From NCBI GenBank assembly GCA_944324425.1, contig CALUWE010000002.1, positions 124,001 through 188,000 of the forward strand: DNA of 64,000 nt, in the 5' to 3' direction. The translations under genes and the position numbers were made by a program. Positions 8,201 through 16,450 of the stretch are shown here, piece by piece. The notes beneath the pieces are model-generated. The model searched no databases, was not told the origin of the DNA, and saw only the letters and a list, made by a program, of their open reading frames with translations. The first letter of the stretch is position 1; the number at the start of each line of letters is the position of its first letter. Source of the DNA: Candidatus Gastranaerophilales bacterium. Its GTDB lineage: Bacteria; Cyanobacteriota; Vampirovibrionia; Gastranaerophilales; Gastranaerophilaceae.

Positions 8201-10922
8201 CAGACAATATGCTCTGTTCAAGAGAATTCAATTGTTCCGTCATCGGGGTTTCGGAAATTTTTCTGATTAAATCCCCGATTGTTGCAATTTGCTCTTTTAA
8301 TTCATCAACATCGTTTTTGTTTTCATTTTCCGTATTTGAGCTTAAAAATCCCAATCTTTCGGAAATTTCCGCTACCGAATTTGAAAAGGCCTCATCCAAA
8401 GAATCAATTTTATTTTGAATATATGTACTAAAAGTGTTCAAGTCTTCTTTAACGCCGTTTTGAACATCTTTTATTTCAGCTTGAAGTTCAATAACAGAGC
8501 CCGTGAGTCTTGAATTTTGAGAGCTCATATCATCTCTTATTGAATTTGCAACATCATATAATTCGGAATTAAAATCAAAATTATTTGAATTCTGATTATT
8601 TTGTCTTAATAAATCAATATTTTCATTTATTGATTCCAAAATTCTTTGAATTGAAATTGAATTTTCGTTTTTAACTTCTTCAATTTTGTTGTTTATATTG
8701 TCTATATTGTCATTAACCGATATAAAAGCTTCCTGAAGTTTTTGAAAATTAACATCGGATGAATTATTTGAATTAATTTCTTCTCTCACCGAACCGATTA
8801 AGTCTTTAATTTCGTTCAGTTTGTCATCATTTTGAACCAAATCATAAAGGGTTTTTAAACCTTCTTTTAAATCTGATTCGTTTTGGCCGTCTTTTGCTTG
8901 TCTTTCATTATAAAGCCTTACCAATTCTTCAATTGAAGCCTTAACATCCTGAATTGAATCTATATTAGAACTTAAATTTGAAACAGCGGCTTCAATATTT
9001 TGAATTTCTGCATCAGAGCCTTGGTTTATGCCGATATTATCTTTAACCGATGTAATCAAGCCTTTAATTTCATCAAGCTTGTGTTCATCCTGAATGGTTT
9101 CATAAATCGTTTTGAGCGCTTCTTTAATATCATCTTGCGCATTTTTATCTTCGGTGTGTTTTTGATTATAAAAACTTACCATTTCATCAATGGAAGCTTT
9201 CAATTCGCCGAAAGCATAATCAATATTTTTAACGGAAACAAGCTCTTCGCCGATATTTTCTATAAGACTTAACTTTTCGTTTATATTGGCAATTTTATTT
9301 TCCAGCCCGTCTCCCGCAAGATAATCTTTGATTAAATTCAATTTATCATCCAACGGGGTAAAGTCAATTTTGTCGTTAATTGAATTTAGCGCAGCATACA
9401 AATTATCAGGGTTTAAAACAGCAGAAACTTCCTCCAGCTTGTTTAAAATCCTGTCATTGTTTGAAATTTCTATAAGTCTGTCAATTTTTTGATTAATTAA
9501 ATTAACGGTCTCATCTTTATTTAAAAGTTCAATTTGTTCTCTAATAGGTGTAAAATCAAGCGCAGATTTAATTTGGTCAATTTGAATTAAAAGAGCGTCA
9601 ATATCTAAGCCCGATTTCAAACCGTCGATTGCATTAACCAAATTTTGAATGCCGTCATTGTTGTTTAAAGAATAAAGCCCTTCTTTTAAGGTTTCAAGTT
9701 CACCCTTCAGAGAATTAACAACTGTTATTGCGTTTTCTCTGTTTTGTTTTTGAATTTCTTCCCTGATGGATAAAAATCTGTCATTCAAGCCTTCCTGCAT
9801 AATGCTTTGAGCTTTTTGCACTTCGCCCGTTAAATTGTTTATTGCTTCATTGTTGTCTAATGTGGCATTAACAACCGAATTTGAAATTTTATCAAATTGA
9901 ACATCCATTGAAGCTATAACATCATTTAATTGAGTGTTTATAGCGGAATATACGCCGTCTTTAAATTCGGCAATTGAAGTATAGAGCCTTATGATGTCTT
10001 CATTAACGTTTGATGAATTATCAAGCTTAAGGCTTTCCAATTTGCTTATAATGTTGTTTAATTGACCCTGAAAAACGTTTTTAATATCGTTTGAATTGTC
10101 ATCTGTATATTGACGCTTAAATTCATTAACTAATTCACCCACAGATGCAATTTTATCCGCCAAAATCTCAAGGTCGGCTTTTGTTGTTGTGTCAATAATG
10201 GCTTTATTTAACTGGTTAACAGCATTTTGAATATATTCAAATCTTTCGGAATTATACGAAGCGGAAGACTGTTTAACAAGGTTTTTAATTTCTTCCTGTT
10301 TGTCATTCACCGCATTCATAGCAGAAACCAAAACATTTTGATTATTTTCAAGAGATTCAAGAAAATATCTTAATCTTTGAAGATCTTCTCTTGAACCTGT
10401 TGCTTCAACTCTTCTTAAAAATTCTTGAAAATTGTTGTTTAAAACTTCGACAATACCGTCATATGATTTTGAAATTGAAACAATTTCATCACAAAGTTTT
10501 GAAACCTGACCGGCACTTGTAGAATTCTTAACGGAATCAAAAGCTTTGATAAGACTTTCTGTTTGAATTTCCTGAGAATTCATTTTTGAATGAAGCGCTT
10601 CAATATCATTTAAAATTCTTGTTATTTCAGAATCGGTCTTTGAGTTTTGAACGGTTTTTTCAACAGAGGCCACAAAATTTTCAAACAAAGATAATCTTTC
10701 TTGAATATCTTTGTATTTGTTTTCAAGGGCACCGATTAAAGAAGCCGAAACTTCTTCGGTTAATTTGCTCATCCCTTCTTCGTTTGAATCTTCAACACGT
10801 TTAACAAAATTATTCAAAACATTGTTTAAATCGGAAGATGAAACCAAAGGCTTATCCGATAAACCTTTAATAACATCCGTTAATTCACTAACCCTTACTT
10901 CTAAATTATTATTCATACTCAT
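5274..10922 (-). CDS. Giant coiled-coil protein, 1882 aa
   Basis: A single uninterrupted frame of 1882 residues with no signal peptide and no membrane segment, hence probably cytoplasmic. Nearly the whole length is heptad-like (I/L-x-x-x-I/L with E, K, N, S, D). It has very few aromatic residues, a single tryptophan near the C-terminus and only a handful of cysteines. Two adjacent 86-residue units (about 575-660 and 661-746) are clearly duplicated. The C-terminal ~250 residues are a better-mixed, more charged helical domain with the sole Trp (RFDSWLKNTTAKID). It is monocistronic, with a candidate promoter at 10971-10999 and a strong terminator at 5231-5264. Function is unknown. By architecture it could be a filament or scaffold protein, a spacer or a chromosome/cell-shape factor. 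ATG at 10922, or two codons later, is plausible; there is no strong ribosome-binding site. Confidence 0.92.
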   Translation of the reverse strand: MSMNNNLEVRVSELTDVIKGLSDKPLVSSSDLNNVLNNFVKRVEDSNEEGMSKLTEEVSASLIGALENKYKDIQERLSLFENFVASVEKTVQNSKTDSEITRILNDIEALHSKMNSQEIQTESLIKAFDSVKNSTSAGQVSKLCDEIVSISKSYDGIVEVLNNNFQEFLRRVEATGSREDLQRLRYFLESLENNQNVLVSAMNAVNDKQEEIKNLVKQSSASYNSERFEYIQNAVNQLNKAIIDTTTKADLEILADKIASVGELVNEFKRQYTDDNSNDIKNVFQGQLNNIISKLESLKLDNSSNVNEDIIRLYTSIAEFKDGVYSAINTQLNDVIASMDVQFDKISNSVVNATLDNNEAINNLTGEVQKAQSIMQEGLNDRFLSIREEIQKQNRENAITVVNSLKGELETLKEGLYSLNNNDGIQNLVNAIDGLKSGLDIDALLIQIDQIKSALDFTPIREQIELLNKDETVNLINQKIDRLIEISNNDRILNKLEEVSAVLNPDNLYAALNSINDKIDFTPLDDKLNLIKDYLAGDGLENKIANINEKLSLIENIGEELVSVKNIDYAFGELKASIDEMVSFYNQKHTEDKNAQDDIKEALKTIYETIQDEHKLDEIKGLITSVKDNIGINQGSDAEIQNIEAAVSNLSSNIDSIQDVKASIEELVRLYNERQAKDGQNESDLKEGLKTLYDLVQNDDKLNEIKDLIGSVREEINSNNSSDVNFQKLQEAFISVNDNIDNINNKIEEVKNENSISIQRILESINENIDLLRQNNQNSNNFDFNSELYDVANSIRDDMSSQNSRLTGSVIELQAEIKDVQNGVKEDLNTFSTYIQNKIDSLDEAFSNSVAEISERLGFLSSNTENENKNDVDELKEQIATIGDLIRKISETPMTEQLNSLEQSILSANIDNANITKELVQDIQTSILASINSVKESTVSNERQNSFNETVIPLFDEFETRLNEKIVSLETLIEETGKTGYNGIQEALLNEIRQTKVEIQNQTKIITDGASEAQRTLLAELIKTQLNEIQLDSVNYLKQENEILTSFITENLELQTKEVVSKFAQIINAKENSEARINLIKSVTGNITAILDNSQYLKNEFEGFNSQFEEVAAASKSVSGLVDELANKLGLDIDKISSNLDDKFDSLDSKIKQVLDENNASLMEKLTSIVDFTNEISSKLANSANKSDLSIEFSINSINENIKTIEEKLAALIAENANAVDERLNSINDSFEILKEKVENSIEGNNNSAEVVQNAINVNFEEIKSDIKNTAENNKQELINSIQTVKDEINSTIPAFQGAIANETVDIKEKCAKLIEDINVIKETLEASISRSDLNLKDYFDDTQRSVNSIQAFVESLRQKSEDEKEEIENLVQEIRTETIETRTDVENKIHQFIEKISEDAAQKETLNINDLNELKNALISAFENLSSSKNEILYNELKTLFGEEKVEDIKNSIVFALNNSADTRKSSIMEKIEENTNNIHENIDDTKKQISSIKENIISSIADKEGLIQSSVSELKNDVQSIKNEINNNAQGLVEQLKGEMEELKASITSKINKSDNAENIIDSLLNSFEEKMQEKVSVLEGVIDNSLSSLDEKTIEAINRTNEDYKKALDNRVDFIVEKLQADYEDKLTDIQKLIDNRIYEIINHNNEIIKDELKLRADSTLRDISKEFKDKISKIESVLVKDEDNEQEGEKQSYTLVDLESDIAKIRLGIEKNNKLTNFKEFASRLVELKNINLENAKISRVIGADIMRFDSWLKNTTAKIDVLAAKIEKSEKIKMEDLKSRLIQSEKNQAMPQKLEEAIMTIYKKYRVQETKIEDMINKVEALSQKQTDTFDIKEFIDLFYDNTKKQDSLISRMDGIEDKMDYMQAKIDHIISSCIDE

Positions 10923-10970
10923 AATTTATATCTGACCCAATCTCTTGAAATTTCCCCATTATTAACATAT

Positions 10971-10999
10971 ATTTTAGCGTAAAATCTGTATTTTACCAA
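10971..10999 (-). promoter_or_regulatory. Candidate sigma-70 promoter of the giant coiled-coil gene
   Basis: On the minus strand, -35 TTGGTA (10994-10999), a 17-base spacer, and -10 TAAAAT (10971-10976). It lies about 50 bases upstream of the ATG. A perfect 7-bp inverted repeat GTAAAAT/ATTTTAC (10979-10996) fills the spacer. Confidence 0.55.
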
Positions 11000-11022
11000 T
11001 TTTTGTGTAGTTTCTTTACAAC

Positions 11023-11583
11023 TTAAACCAAAGTTTTCACCATCTCTAAATCCTTCAAAGTCAATGCCCTTGGGGCATCAGGCTCCGTTGAATGTTTTCT
11101 TAAAAGATATGAAGGGTGAAAAATGGGAACAAGTTTAATTCCTTCCTTGTAATCAAAAACTTGTCCTCTTATTTTTGTTATTGTAAGTTTTTTGTCCTTT
11201 ATAAACGTTTCAACTGCCGTTGAACCGCATAAAATTATAACCTTTGGTTTTACCACTTCAATTTGTTTGAATAAATTACCCTCGCAGGCTATTTTTTCAT
11301 TGGGTAAAGGTTTTCTGTTCTCGGGCGGCCTGCATTTAACGGTATTTGCAATATATAGGTCAGATTTTCTGTCTATTCCCGCTTTATCCAAAAGTTCATT
11401 TAAAAATTTGCCTGCACGCCCCACAAAAGGGATTCCCAATTTGTCTTCATCAGCACCGGGGGCTTCACCGATAAGCATAATTTTAGCGTTTTTAGAACCG
11501 TCGGAAAAAACAAGCTTGTTTCTGCCCAAATGCAGAGGGCATTTTGTACAATGTTCCAATTCTTTTTTTAATTCATCAAGCAT
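11023..11583 (-). CDS. udg: Family 4 uracil-DNA glycosylase (iron-sulfur type)
   Basis: Excises uracil from DNA to start base-excision repair. The 186 residues match the family 4 layout: Fe-S ligands C12 and C15 (CTKCPL), motif GEAPGADED in the position of motif 1, PFVGRAGKFL, further cysteines in VKCRPPENRK and IACEGN, and the catalytic-loop motif HPSYLLR. Family 4 enzymes lack the catalytic Asp of family 1, and none is seen here. The ATG overlaps the prs stop by one base (TAATG), so it is translationally coupled as the last gene of glmU-prs-udg. Confidence 0.93.
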   Translation of the reverse strand: MLDELKKELEHCTKCPLHLGRNKLVFSDGSKNAKIMLIGEAPGADEDKLGIPFVGRAGKFLNELLDKAGIDRKSDLYIANTVKCRPPENRKPLPNEKIACEGNLFKQIEVVKPKVIILCGSTAVETFIKDKKLTITKIRGQVFDYKEGIKLVPIFHPSYLLRKHSTEPDAPRALTLKDLEMVKTLV

Positions 11584-12602
11584 TAATACGTTTTATATTC
11601 CTTTTCAAACCCAAAAAGTGAACTTACCGATTGATCGTCGTGAATTCTTGAAATTGCTTCCCCTAATAATGGTGCGACCGACAATTGAGTTATTTTTTCA
11701 GGAATATATTCCGATGTATTTAAAGGAATTGTATTTGTAACAATAACTTCTTTAATAGGAGCATCGTTTAATCTTTGAAGAGCAGGTCCGGAAAATACGG
11801 GGTGAACCGCACAAACGTATACTTCTTTAGCGCCTTCTCTTATTAAAAGTTTGCTTGCTTCGCAAATGGTGCCTGCGGTATCAATCATATCATCGAACAT
11901 AACGCAAATTTTACCCTTTACATCGCCTATAACATGGTCTGCAACTGCAACGTTATGCTGTGTTCTTCTTTTATCGATAATTGCAAGAGGGCAAGATAAT
12001 TGTTTTGCAAATGCTCTTGTTCTTTGAACACCGCCTGTATCGGGGGATACTGCAACAAGTTCATCGTGGTTTAAATTTAGCCTTTTAATATAATCTACGA
12101 TAATATTTGTTGCATAAATGTGATCAACCAAAATGTTGAAGAAACCTTGAATTTGGCCTGTGTGTAAATCCATTGCAAGAACTCTTGTAGCCCCTGCAGT
12201 TGTTAAAAGGTCTGCAACCAATTTAGCCGTAATTGCTTCTCTGCCTGAGGTTTTTCTGTCTTGGCGGGCATAACCGTAATATGGAATAACCGCTGTAATT
12301 GTTTTTGCGCTTGCTCTTTTAAAGGCATCAATTATAATTAAAAGCTCAACCAAATTTTCATTAACGGGGTTGCATAAAGGTTGAACGACAAAAACATCAT
12401 CGCCCCTTATTGAATCTTGAATTTGAACGTAAATTTCGCCGTCAGAAAAGTTTTTAATAATCATCGGGCCAACGCTTGTGCCTAAATATTTGGCAATTTC
12501 ATCGGCCAAAACTGTATTTGAACGGCCTGAGAAAAGTTTTATATCATGGGTGGGCAGAACGTTTGTTTTTCTTTCTAAAACAGCTTCTACACTTTCTTTC
12601 AT
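11583..12602 (-). CDS. prs: Ribose-phosphate pyrophosphokinase
   Basis: Makes PRPP from ribose-5-phosphate and ATP for nucleotide, His and Trp synthesis. The 339 residues show the class I landmarks: FSDGEIYVQIQDSIRG near residue 45, the ATP-site segment YYGYARQDRK, the catalytic region DLHTGQIQGFF, and the PRPP loop DDMIDTAGT near residue 230. A 15-20 residue N-terminal extension precedes the usual 'KLFSGRSN' start. A good ribosome-binding site (AAGGAGA) lies in the 15-base gap after glmU. glmU followed by prs is a widespread pairing. Confidence 0.96.
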   Translation of the reverse strand: MKESVEAVLERKTNVLPTHDIKLFSGRSNTVLADEIAKYLGTSVGPMIIKNFSDGEIYVQIQDSIRGDDVFVVQPLCNPVNENLVELLIIIDAFKRASAKTITAVIPYYGYARQDRKTSGREAITAKLVADLLTTAGATRVLAMDLHTGQIQGFFNILVDHIYATNIIVDYIKRLNLNHDELVAVSPDTGGVQRTRAFAKQLSCPLAIIDKRRTQHNVAVADHVIGDVKGKICVMFDDMIDTAGTICEASKLLIREGAKEVYVCAVHPVFSGPALQRLNDAPIKEVIVTNTIPLNTSEYIPEKITQLSVAPLLGEAISRIHDDQSVSSLFGFEKEYKTY

Positions 12603-12617
12603 TAATTTTCTCCTTTT

Positions 12618-13892
12618 TTATTTAACGTAATTTTCAATTTCTCTTTGTTTTGCTCTTGTGATACCAAGCGAATTTGCTTTTATATCTGATGTAATAACGG
12701 AACCTGCACCGATAAGCGCGTTTTCACCAATTTCAACAGGGGCAACAATAACTGAATTTGAACCTATTGAAGCTTTATTTTTAATCACCGTTTTTGACTT
12801 AATTTTTGTTCTTGAATCATAATTTGCGGTAATTGTGCCGGCGCCAATATTCACGTTTTCACCAACTTCGCTGTCGCCAACATAAGATAAGTGGCAGATA
12901 TTTGTATGGCTTTGAACATGAGCTTTTTTAAGTTCAACAAAATTTCCGATTTTAACAAAATCCGCAATTGTACAATCACCCCTTAAATGTGCAAAAGGCC
13001 CGATTTTACAATTTTTGCCGATTGTATTTTTGCCTTCAATAACAACAGATGGCAAAATAACGGTTTCAGGTTCAATTACAGTTTCGGGTGAAATATATGT
13101 GGTATTGGGGTCAATAATCGTAACGCCCGATTCCATTAATTCGTCTAACTTCCTTTGTCTCATTATGGATATTGCTTCCGCTAAATTTTTTCTTGAATTT
13201 ATACCGAAAATTTCGTCTGCTGATTCTAAAACGTACGGGCAAACTTTTTTTGAACCTTTTTTAGCTAATTTTATTACATCTGTTAAGTAATATTCTTTTT
13301 GATTGTTATCGTTTTTGATTTCATCAATATATTTGCCTGCTGTTTCCCAATTTATGCAATAAATGCCGGCATTCACTTCTTTTATTTTTTTAATTTCAAG
13401 GCTTGCATCTTTTTCTTCAACAATTTCAGATACATTGTTTTCATTATCTCTAACAATTCTTCCATACCCAAAAGGTTCATCAAAAAATGCAGATACTACC
13501 GTTATATCTGCATTATTTTCGTTATGAAATTTTACTATATTTTGAATTGATTTTGATGTTATTAAAGGTGTATCACCGCACAAAATCAAAATATTTCCCT
13601 TAAAATCTTTTATTTTTTCACTTGCGCATTTTATTGCATGGCCTGTTCCCAATTGTTCTTCTTGAAAAACGGAAACGGTTGAGGGGTAATTTTTAGCTAA
13701 ATATTCATCAACTATTTCTCTTTTGTGGCCTGTTATAACAATATTTTCTTTAGCACCTGCTTCAATAACGGAATCTAAAACTCTTGCAACAAGCGGCTTA
13801 TTAAAAATCTCATGCATGACTTTAGGAAGTGAAGATTTCATCCTTGTTCCTTTTCCTGCCGCCAAAATAACCGCTTTTAAATCTTTTTCCAT
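12618..13892 (-). CDS. glmU: Bifunctional GlcNAc-1-P uridyltransferase / GlcN-1-P acetyltransferase
   Basis: Makes UDP-GlcNAc for peptidoglycan and surface glycans. The N-terminal pyrophosphorylase domain has LAAGKGTRM (about 10-18), GTGHAI and LCGDTPL. The C-terminal left-handed beta-helix runs from about residue 245 and carries the acetyltransferase signatures LRGDCTI, NFVELKKA and GAGTITANYDSRTK. At 424 residues it is shorter than the usual ~450, with the loss at the C-terminal tail. First gene of the glmU-prs-udg operon. Confidence 0.95.
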   Translation of the reverse strand: MEKDLKAVILAAGKGTRMKSSLPKVMHEIFNKPLVARVLDSVIEAGAKENIVITGHKREIVDEYLAKNYPSTVSVFQEEQLGTGHAIKCASEKIKDFKGNILILCGDTPLITSKSIQNIVKFHNENNADITVVSAFFDEPFGYGRIVRDNENNVSEIVEEKDASLEIKKIKEVNAGIYCINWETAGKYIDEIKNDNNQKEYYLTDVIKLAKKGSKKVCPYVLESADEIFGINSRKNLAEAISIMRQRKLDELMESGVTIIDPNTTYISPETVIEPETVILPSVVIEGKNTIGKNCKIGPFAHLRGDCTIADFVKIGNFVELKKAHVQSHTNICHLSYVGDSEVGENVNIGAGTITANYDSRTKIKSKTVIKNKASIGSNSVIVAPVEIGENALIGAGSVITSDIKANSLGITRAKQREIENYVK

Positions 13893-13943
13893 TTTGAAAC
13901 CTTTTTTAAGGCGATTTTCCCATGAAAAATCATGAAAATGAAG

Positions 13944-14882
13944 TTAAATTTGAGTTTTGTTAAGTTTGTTAAGCATTTCTTTTAAAAGAAGATTATCGGG
14001 ATAGTTTTTAACACCTTCGCTCAATGTGTTTTTGGCAGCTTCAAAATTTCCTCTGTCTGCATAAAGCGTGCCCAGCTGAATATAATCTTCCGGATACTCG
14101 GGCGTTAAATTCAAAATTGTTTCAACCGTTTTTTTGAAATTCTCCTCATCCCTTATGCTTCTGTAACAAATGGCAAGATTATTCAAATAAACATAGCTTT
14201 TTTTATTTATATCAACAGCCCTTTGAAAATAATTCAGAGCTTGAGAATAATTCCCCCTCTTATAGTTTGCAAGGCCGATATAATTTGAAGCTTCGGCCTC
14301 AAGAAAATCATTGCCCCCCAAAACAAAAGAAAGGGCATTCACCGCTTTTAGGTAATCTTTTTGAAATAAATAAATTTTTCCTAATTCCAAATAGTAATCT
14401 TTTTCATCACGGTTTAATTCAATTGCCTGAAGAATATATTCTTTAGCCGAAGTAAAATCTTTATCTAAAATACAAATTTTAGCCAAATAATATAAAATTT
14501 CAGGCGAATCATTCAACTGCGGTGCAATTTCAATTGCTTCTTTCAAATAATTTTTGGCATTTTTGGGGTCATTGTTTTGAATTGAAATAATGGTTAAGCC
14601 TATATAGGCTTCAAAACAATCAGAGTCATATTTTATGGCATCAAGAAGAGCAATTTTTGCTTCGCTTAATTTATTTGCACGCTTATAAATTTCATATTTT
14701 AAAAGGGAAATTTTAGCGTCAAGTTCTCCTTCAAGGTCTATTTTTTTAATTGTTTTTAAAGCACGCTTTATTTCATTATTTTTATACTGCTCTAAAAGCA
14801 AGTTATAATTTTCTTCGCTATATGAAAATGAAGGAAGGCAAAACCCAAACAATATAAAAAATATAAAAAGTTTTTTCAGCAT
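13944..14882 (-). CDS. Secreted TPR-repeat protein
   Basis: 312 residues with a cleavable-type signal (MLKKLFIFFILFGFCLPSFS). After it come about seven tetratricopeptide units, for example DCFEAYIGLTIISIQNNDP, NYIGLANYKRGNYSQALNYF and EDYIQLGTLYADRGNFEAAK. A cysteine at position 15 falls within the hydrophobic core rather than in a lipobox, so it is probably periplasmic rather than a lipoprotein. The ATG lies 2 bases past the tmk stop, so the two genes are co-transcribed. TPR proteins scaffold complexes; no partner is indicated here. Confidence 0.85.
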   Translation of the reverse strand: MLKKLFIFFILFGFCLPSFSYSEENYNLLLEQYKNNEIKRALKTIKKIDLEGELDAKISLLKYEIYKRANKLSEAKIALLDAIKYDSDCFEAYIGLTIISIQNNDPKNAKNYLKEAIEIAPQLNDSPEILYYLAKICILDKDFTSAKEYILQAIELNRDEKDYYLELGKIYLFQKDYLKAVNALSFVLGGNDFLEAEASNYIGLANYKRGNYSQALNYFQRAVDINKKSYVYLNNLAICYRSIRDEENFKKTVETILNLTPEYPEDYIQLGTLYADRGNFEAAKNTLSEGVKNYPDNLLLKEMLNKLNKTQI

Positions 14883-15493
14883 TCAATATACCTTGAAATT
14901 AAATCAATAACTTTTTTATGGATATTTTGAATTGTATCATTAGCATTTATTACTTTAATTCTATTTGGTTCTTCTTTTGCTAATTCCAAATAACCAAACC
15001 TAAGCGCTTTATGAAATTCCAAACCCTCTTTTTCCAAACGGTCTTTTTCACCCTTTAATCTTTCCTGCGCAGCTTCTGATTCTATGTCAAAAACAATTGT
15101 TAAATCAGGCTTTAGACCACCTGTTGCAATTTCATTTAATTTTTTAATTTGATTAATATTTTGTTTTCTTGCATACCCTTGATATGAAACGGTGGAATCA
15201 ATAAACCTGTCGCATAAAACAATGCAGCCGTCATCTAACATTGGTTTTATTTCAAATTCAATATGCTGGGCTCTGTCTGCCAAATAAAGAAAAGTTTCCG
15301 CAACATCAGATACAGGCTTTTCATAATGAAGAAGAATTTTTCTTAACGCCGCACCAAGTTCAGTTGCCCCCGGCTCTCTTGTTTGAATATTTTTAATGTT
15401 TTTCTCATCCAAATACTTTTTTAAAAGCTCAATCTGCGTTGTTTTGCCGCAGCCATCAGCCCCTTCAAAGGTTATAAAAACGCCCCTTTTCAT
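14876..15493 (-). CDS. tmk: Thymidylate kinase
   Basis: Phosphorylates dTMP to dTDP. The 205 residues contain the P-loop FEGADGCGKTTQ (residues 9-20), the REPGATELGAALR segment, the DR motif CDRFIDSTVSYQGYAR near residue 95, and a LID region EKDRLEKEG. A GAGGATG ribosome-binding site sits before the ATG. It stops with TGA, indicating the standard bacterial code. It leads a two-gene unit with the downstream TPR gene. Confidence 0.95.
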   Translation of the reverse strand: MKRGVFITFEGADGCGKTTQIELLKKYLDEKNIKNIQTREPGATELGAALRKILLHYEKPVSDVAETFLYLADRAQHIEFEIKPMLDDGCIVLCDRFIDSTVSYQGYARKQNINQIKKLNEIATGGLKPDLTIVFDIESEAAQERLKGEKDRLEKEGLEFHKALRFGYLELAKEEPNRIKVINANDTIQNIHKKVIDLISRYIEC

Positions 15494-15522
15494 AAATCAT
15501 CCTCAAAATAAAATATAATTAT

Positions 15523-15551
15523 ATTATCTGAAAAAAAGTTAAAAACATCAA
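15523..15551 (-). promoter_or_regulatory. Candidate sigma-70 promoter of tmk
   Basis: Minus-strand -35 TTGATG (15546-15551), a 17-base spacer, and -10 GATAAT (15523-15528), about 30 bases before the tmk ATG. Confidence 0.5.
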
Positions 15552-15560
15552 GAAAAAGAG

Positions 15561-15637
15561 AGGCGAAATTTATATTAATGCGACATCTAAAACCTGTCAA
15601 AAGAGTTCTTTTGATTAACTTTAAAGAATTTCCGCCT
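15561..15637. repeat. Nested inverted repeats in a divergent intergenic region
   Basis: An outer pair AGGCGAAATT (15561-15570) / AATTTCCGCCT (15627-15637) forms 10 base pairs with one bulged C. Within it lies a 7-bp hairpin CAAAAGA/TCTTTTG (15598-15613). No T run follows on either side, so it is not a terminator. It sits between tmk and the HTH/kinase operon, and may be a protein-binding site or a structured leader. Confidence 0.5.
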
Positions 15638-15695
15638 GTTCGTTTCAATTTGTAAAAATAAAATTACAATTAAAGTTTTTTTAATAGTTTTAAAT

Positions 15696-15701
15696 TATAA
15701 T
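15696..15701 (+). promoter_or_regulatory. Candidate -10 element for the HTH-kinase operon
   Basis: A perfect TATAAT at 15696-15701, 60 bases upstream of the GTG start at 15761. No convincing -35 hexamer is seen at 16-18 bases. Confidence 0.35.
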
Positions 15702-15760
15702 GTTATCAAATAAGATTCATTAACAAACATTTTTATTAGATTTTAAGAGGAAGTTTTCAA

Positions 15761-16450
15761 GTGGAAACAACAAAAACCAATTACCCCGATGAAATAGTAA
15801 GCGCTGGACAATTATTAAGAATACTTGATTCCGATGCAAGAGAAATTTCCGCACTTTGCCAAAGGGCTTGTTTAAGACCCAAAAAAGACGGCTTTGGCAA
15901 CATATATTTTTCTAAAGGCGATGTGGATGTCTTAAGAAAAGTTAAAGAATTATACGAACATACAAAAAAATTACAAGAAGAAAAGAAACTTCAGGGAATA
16001 GAAAGCTATTCAGGCGAAACACGCACAAAAGAAAATAAATTAAAAAAATTGAGAGATGAATCAGCTTTGAGAAACAAACCCGAAATGAAAGAAAAAGAAA
16101 CTTCATTATCACCTGAAGAATTCAGTGTTTCAAAAAGTTTGCCCGCAAGAAGCGATTTTGGCAAAATTGAACCTATGAATCCCAATCTTCAAAGCGCTTT
16201 CATCAAAAGGATGGACGCTGTTGAAAACAATGTAATAAATAAAATTACGGATGTTTTATCCGAAAAACTTGACGGACTTGATGAAGTTATTGTTGAACTT
16301 ATTAAAGCAAAAACGGAAAATGAAACCTTAAGACAAAAGGTAAATGAATTAAACAAAGAAAATTTTGCTCTAAAGACAGAAAATTCAAGCTTCAAGGCTG
16401 TCGGCTTAGGCTTTTATGTTAAAAAACCAACGGATGAATTTACATTTTAG
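15761..16450 (+). CDS. HTH-domain protein with coiled-coil tail
   Basis: 229 residues. The N-terminal ~65 (VSAGQLLRILDSDAREISAL … GNIYFSKGDVDVLRKVKEL) resemble a MerR/excisionase-type winged helix-turn-helix. A charged linker follows. The C-terminal ~80 residues form a coiled coil (KTENETLRQKVNELNKENFA), probably for oligomerisation. The start is GTG, 11 bases after an AGAGGAAG ribosome-binding site. The stop codon abuts the ATG of the histidine kinase, so the pair is one operon. A DNA-binding regulator working with the kinase is likely, but the family is not the usual response regulator. Confidence 0.8.
   Translation: METTKTNYPDEIVSAGQLLRILDSDAREISALCQRACLRPKKDGFGNIYFSKGDVDVLRKVKELYEHTKKLQEEKKLQGIESYSGETRTKENKLKKLRDESALRNKPEMKEKETSLSPEEFSVSKSLPARSDFGKIEPMNPNLQSAFIKRMDAVENNVINKITDVLSEKLDGLDEVIVELIKAKTENETLRQKVNELNKENFALKTENSSFKAVGLGFYVKKPTDEFTF

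Noticed and set aside
6430-8418. Several Phe/Ser-rich plus-strand frames of 60-138 aa
   Set aside because: They are complements of the Glu/Lys/Asn-rich coiled-coil gene. Ser/Phe bias is what reversed heptad codons give.
15629-15637. Shared word ATTTCCGCC at 15629, near 33872 and near 32388 as a dispersed repeat
   Set aside because: One copy is within glycine-coding sequence, flanks differ, and a 9-10 base match is expected by chance at this scale.
15561-15660. tRNA-like reading of the nested repeats (a GTTCG-like T-loop motif nearby)
   Set aside because: No acceptor stem, anticodon arm or CCA-compatible spacing can be laid out.
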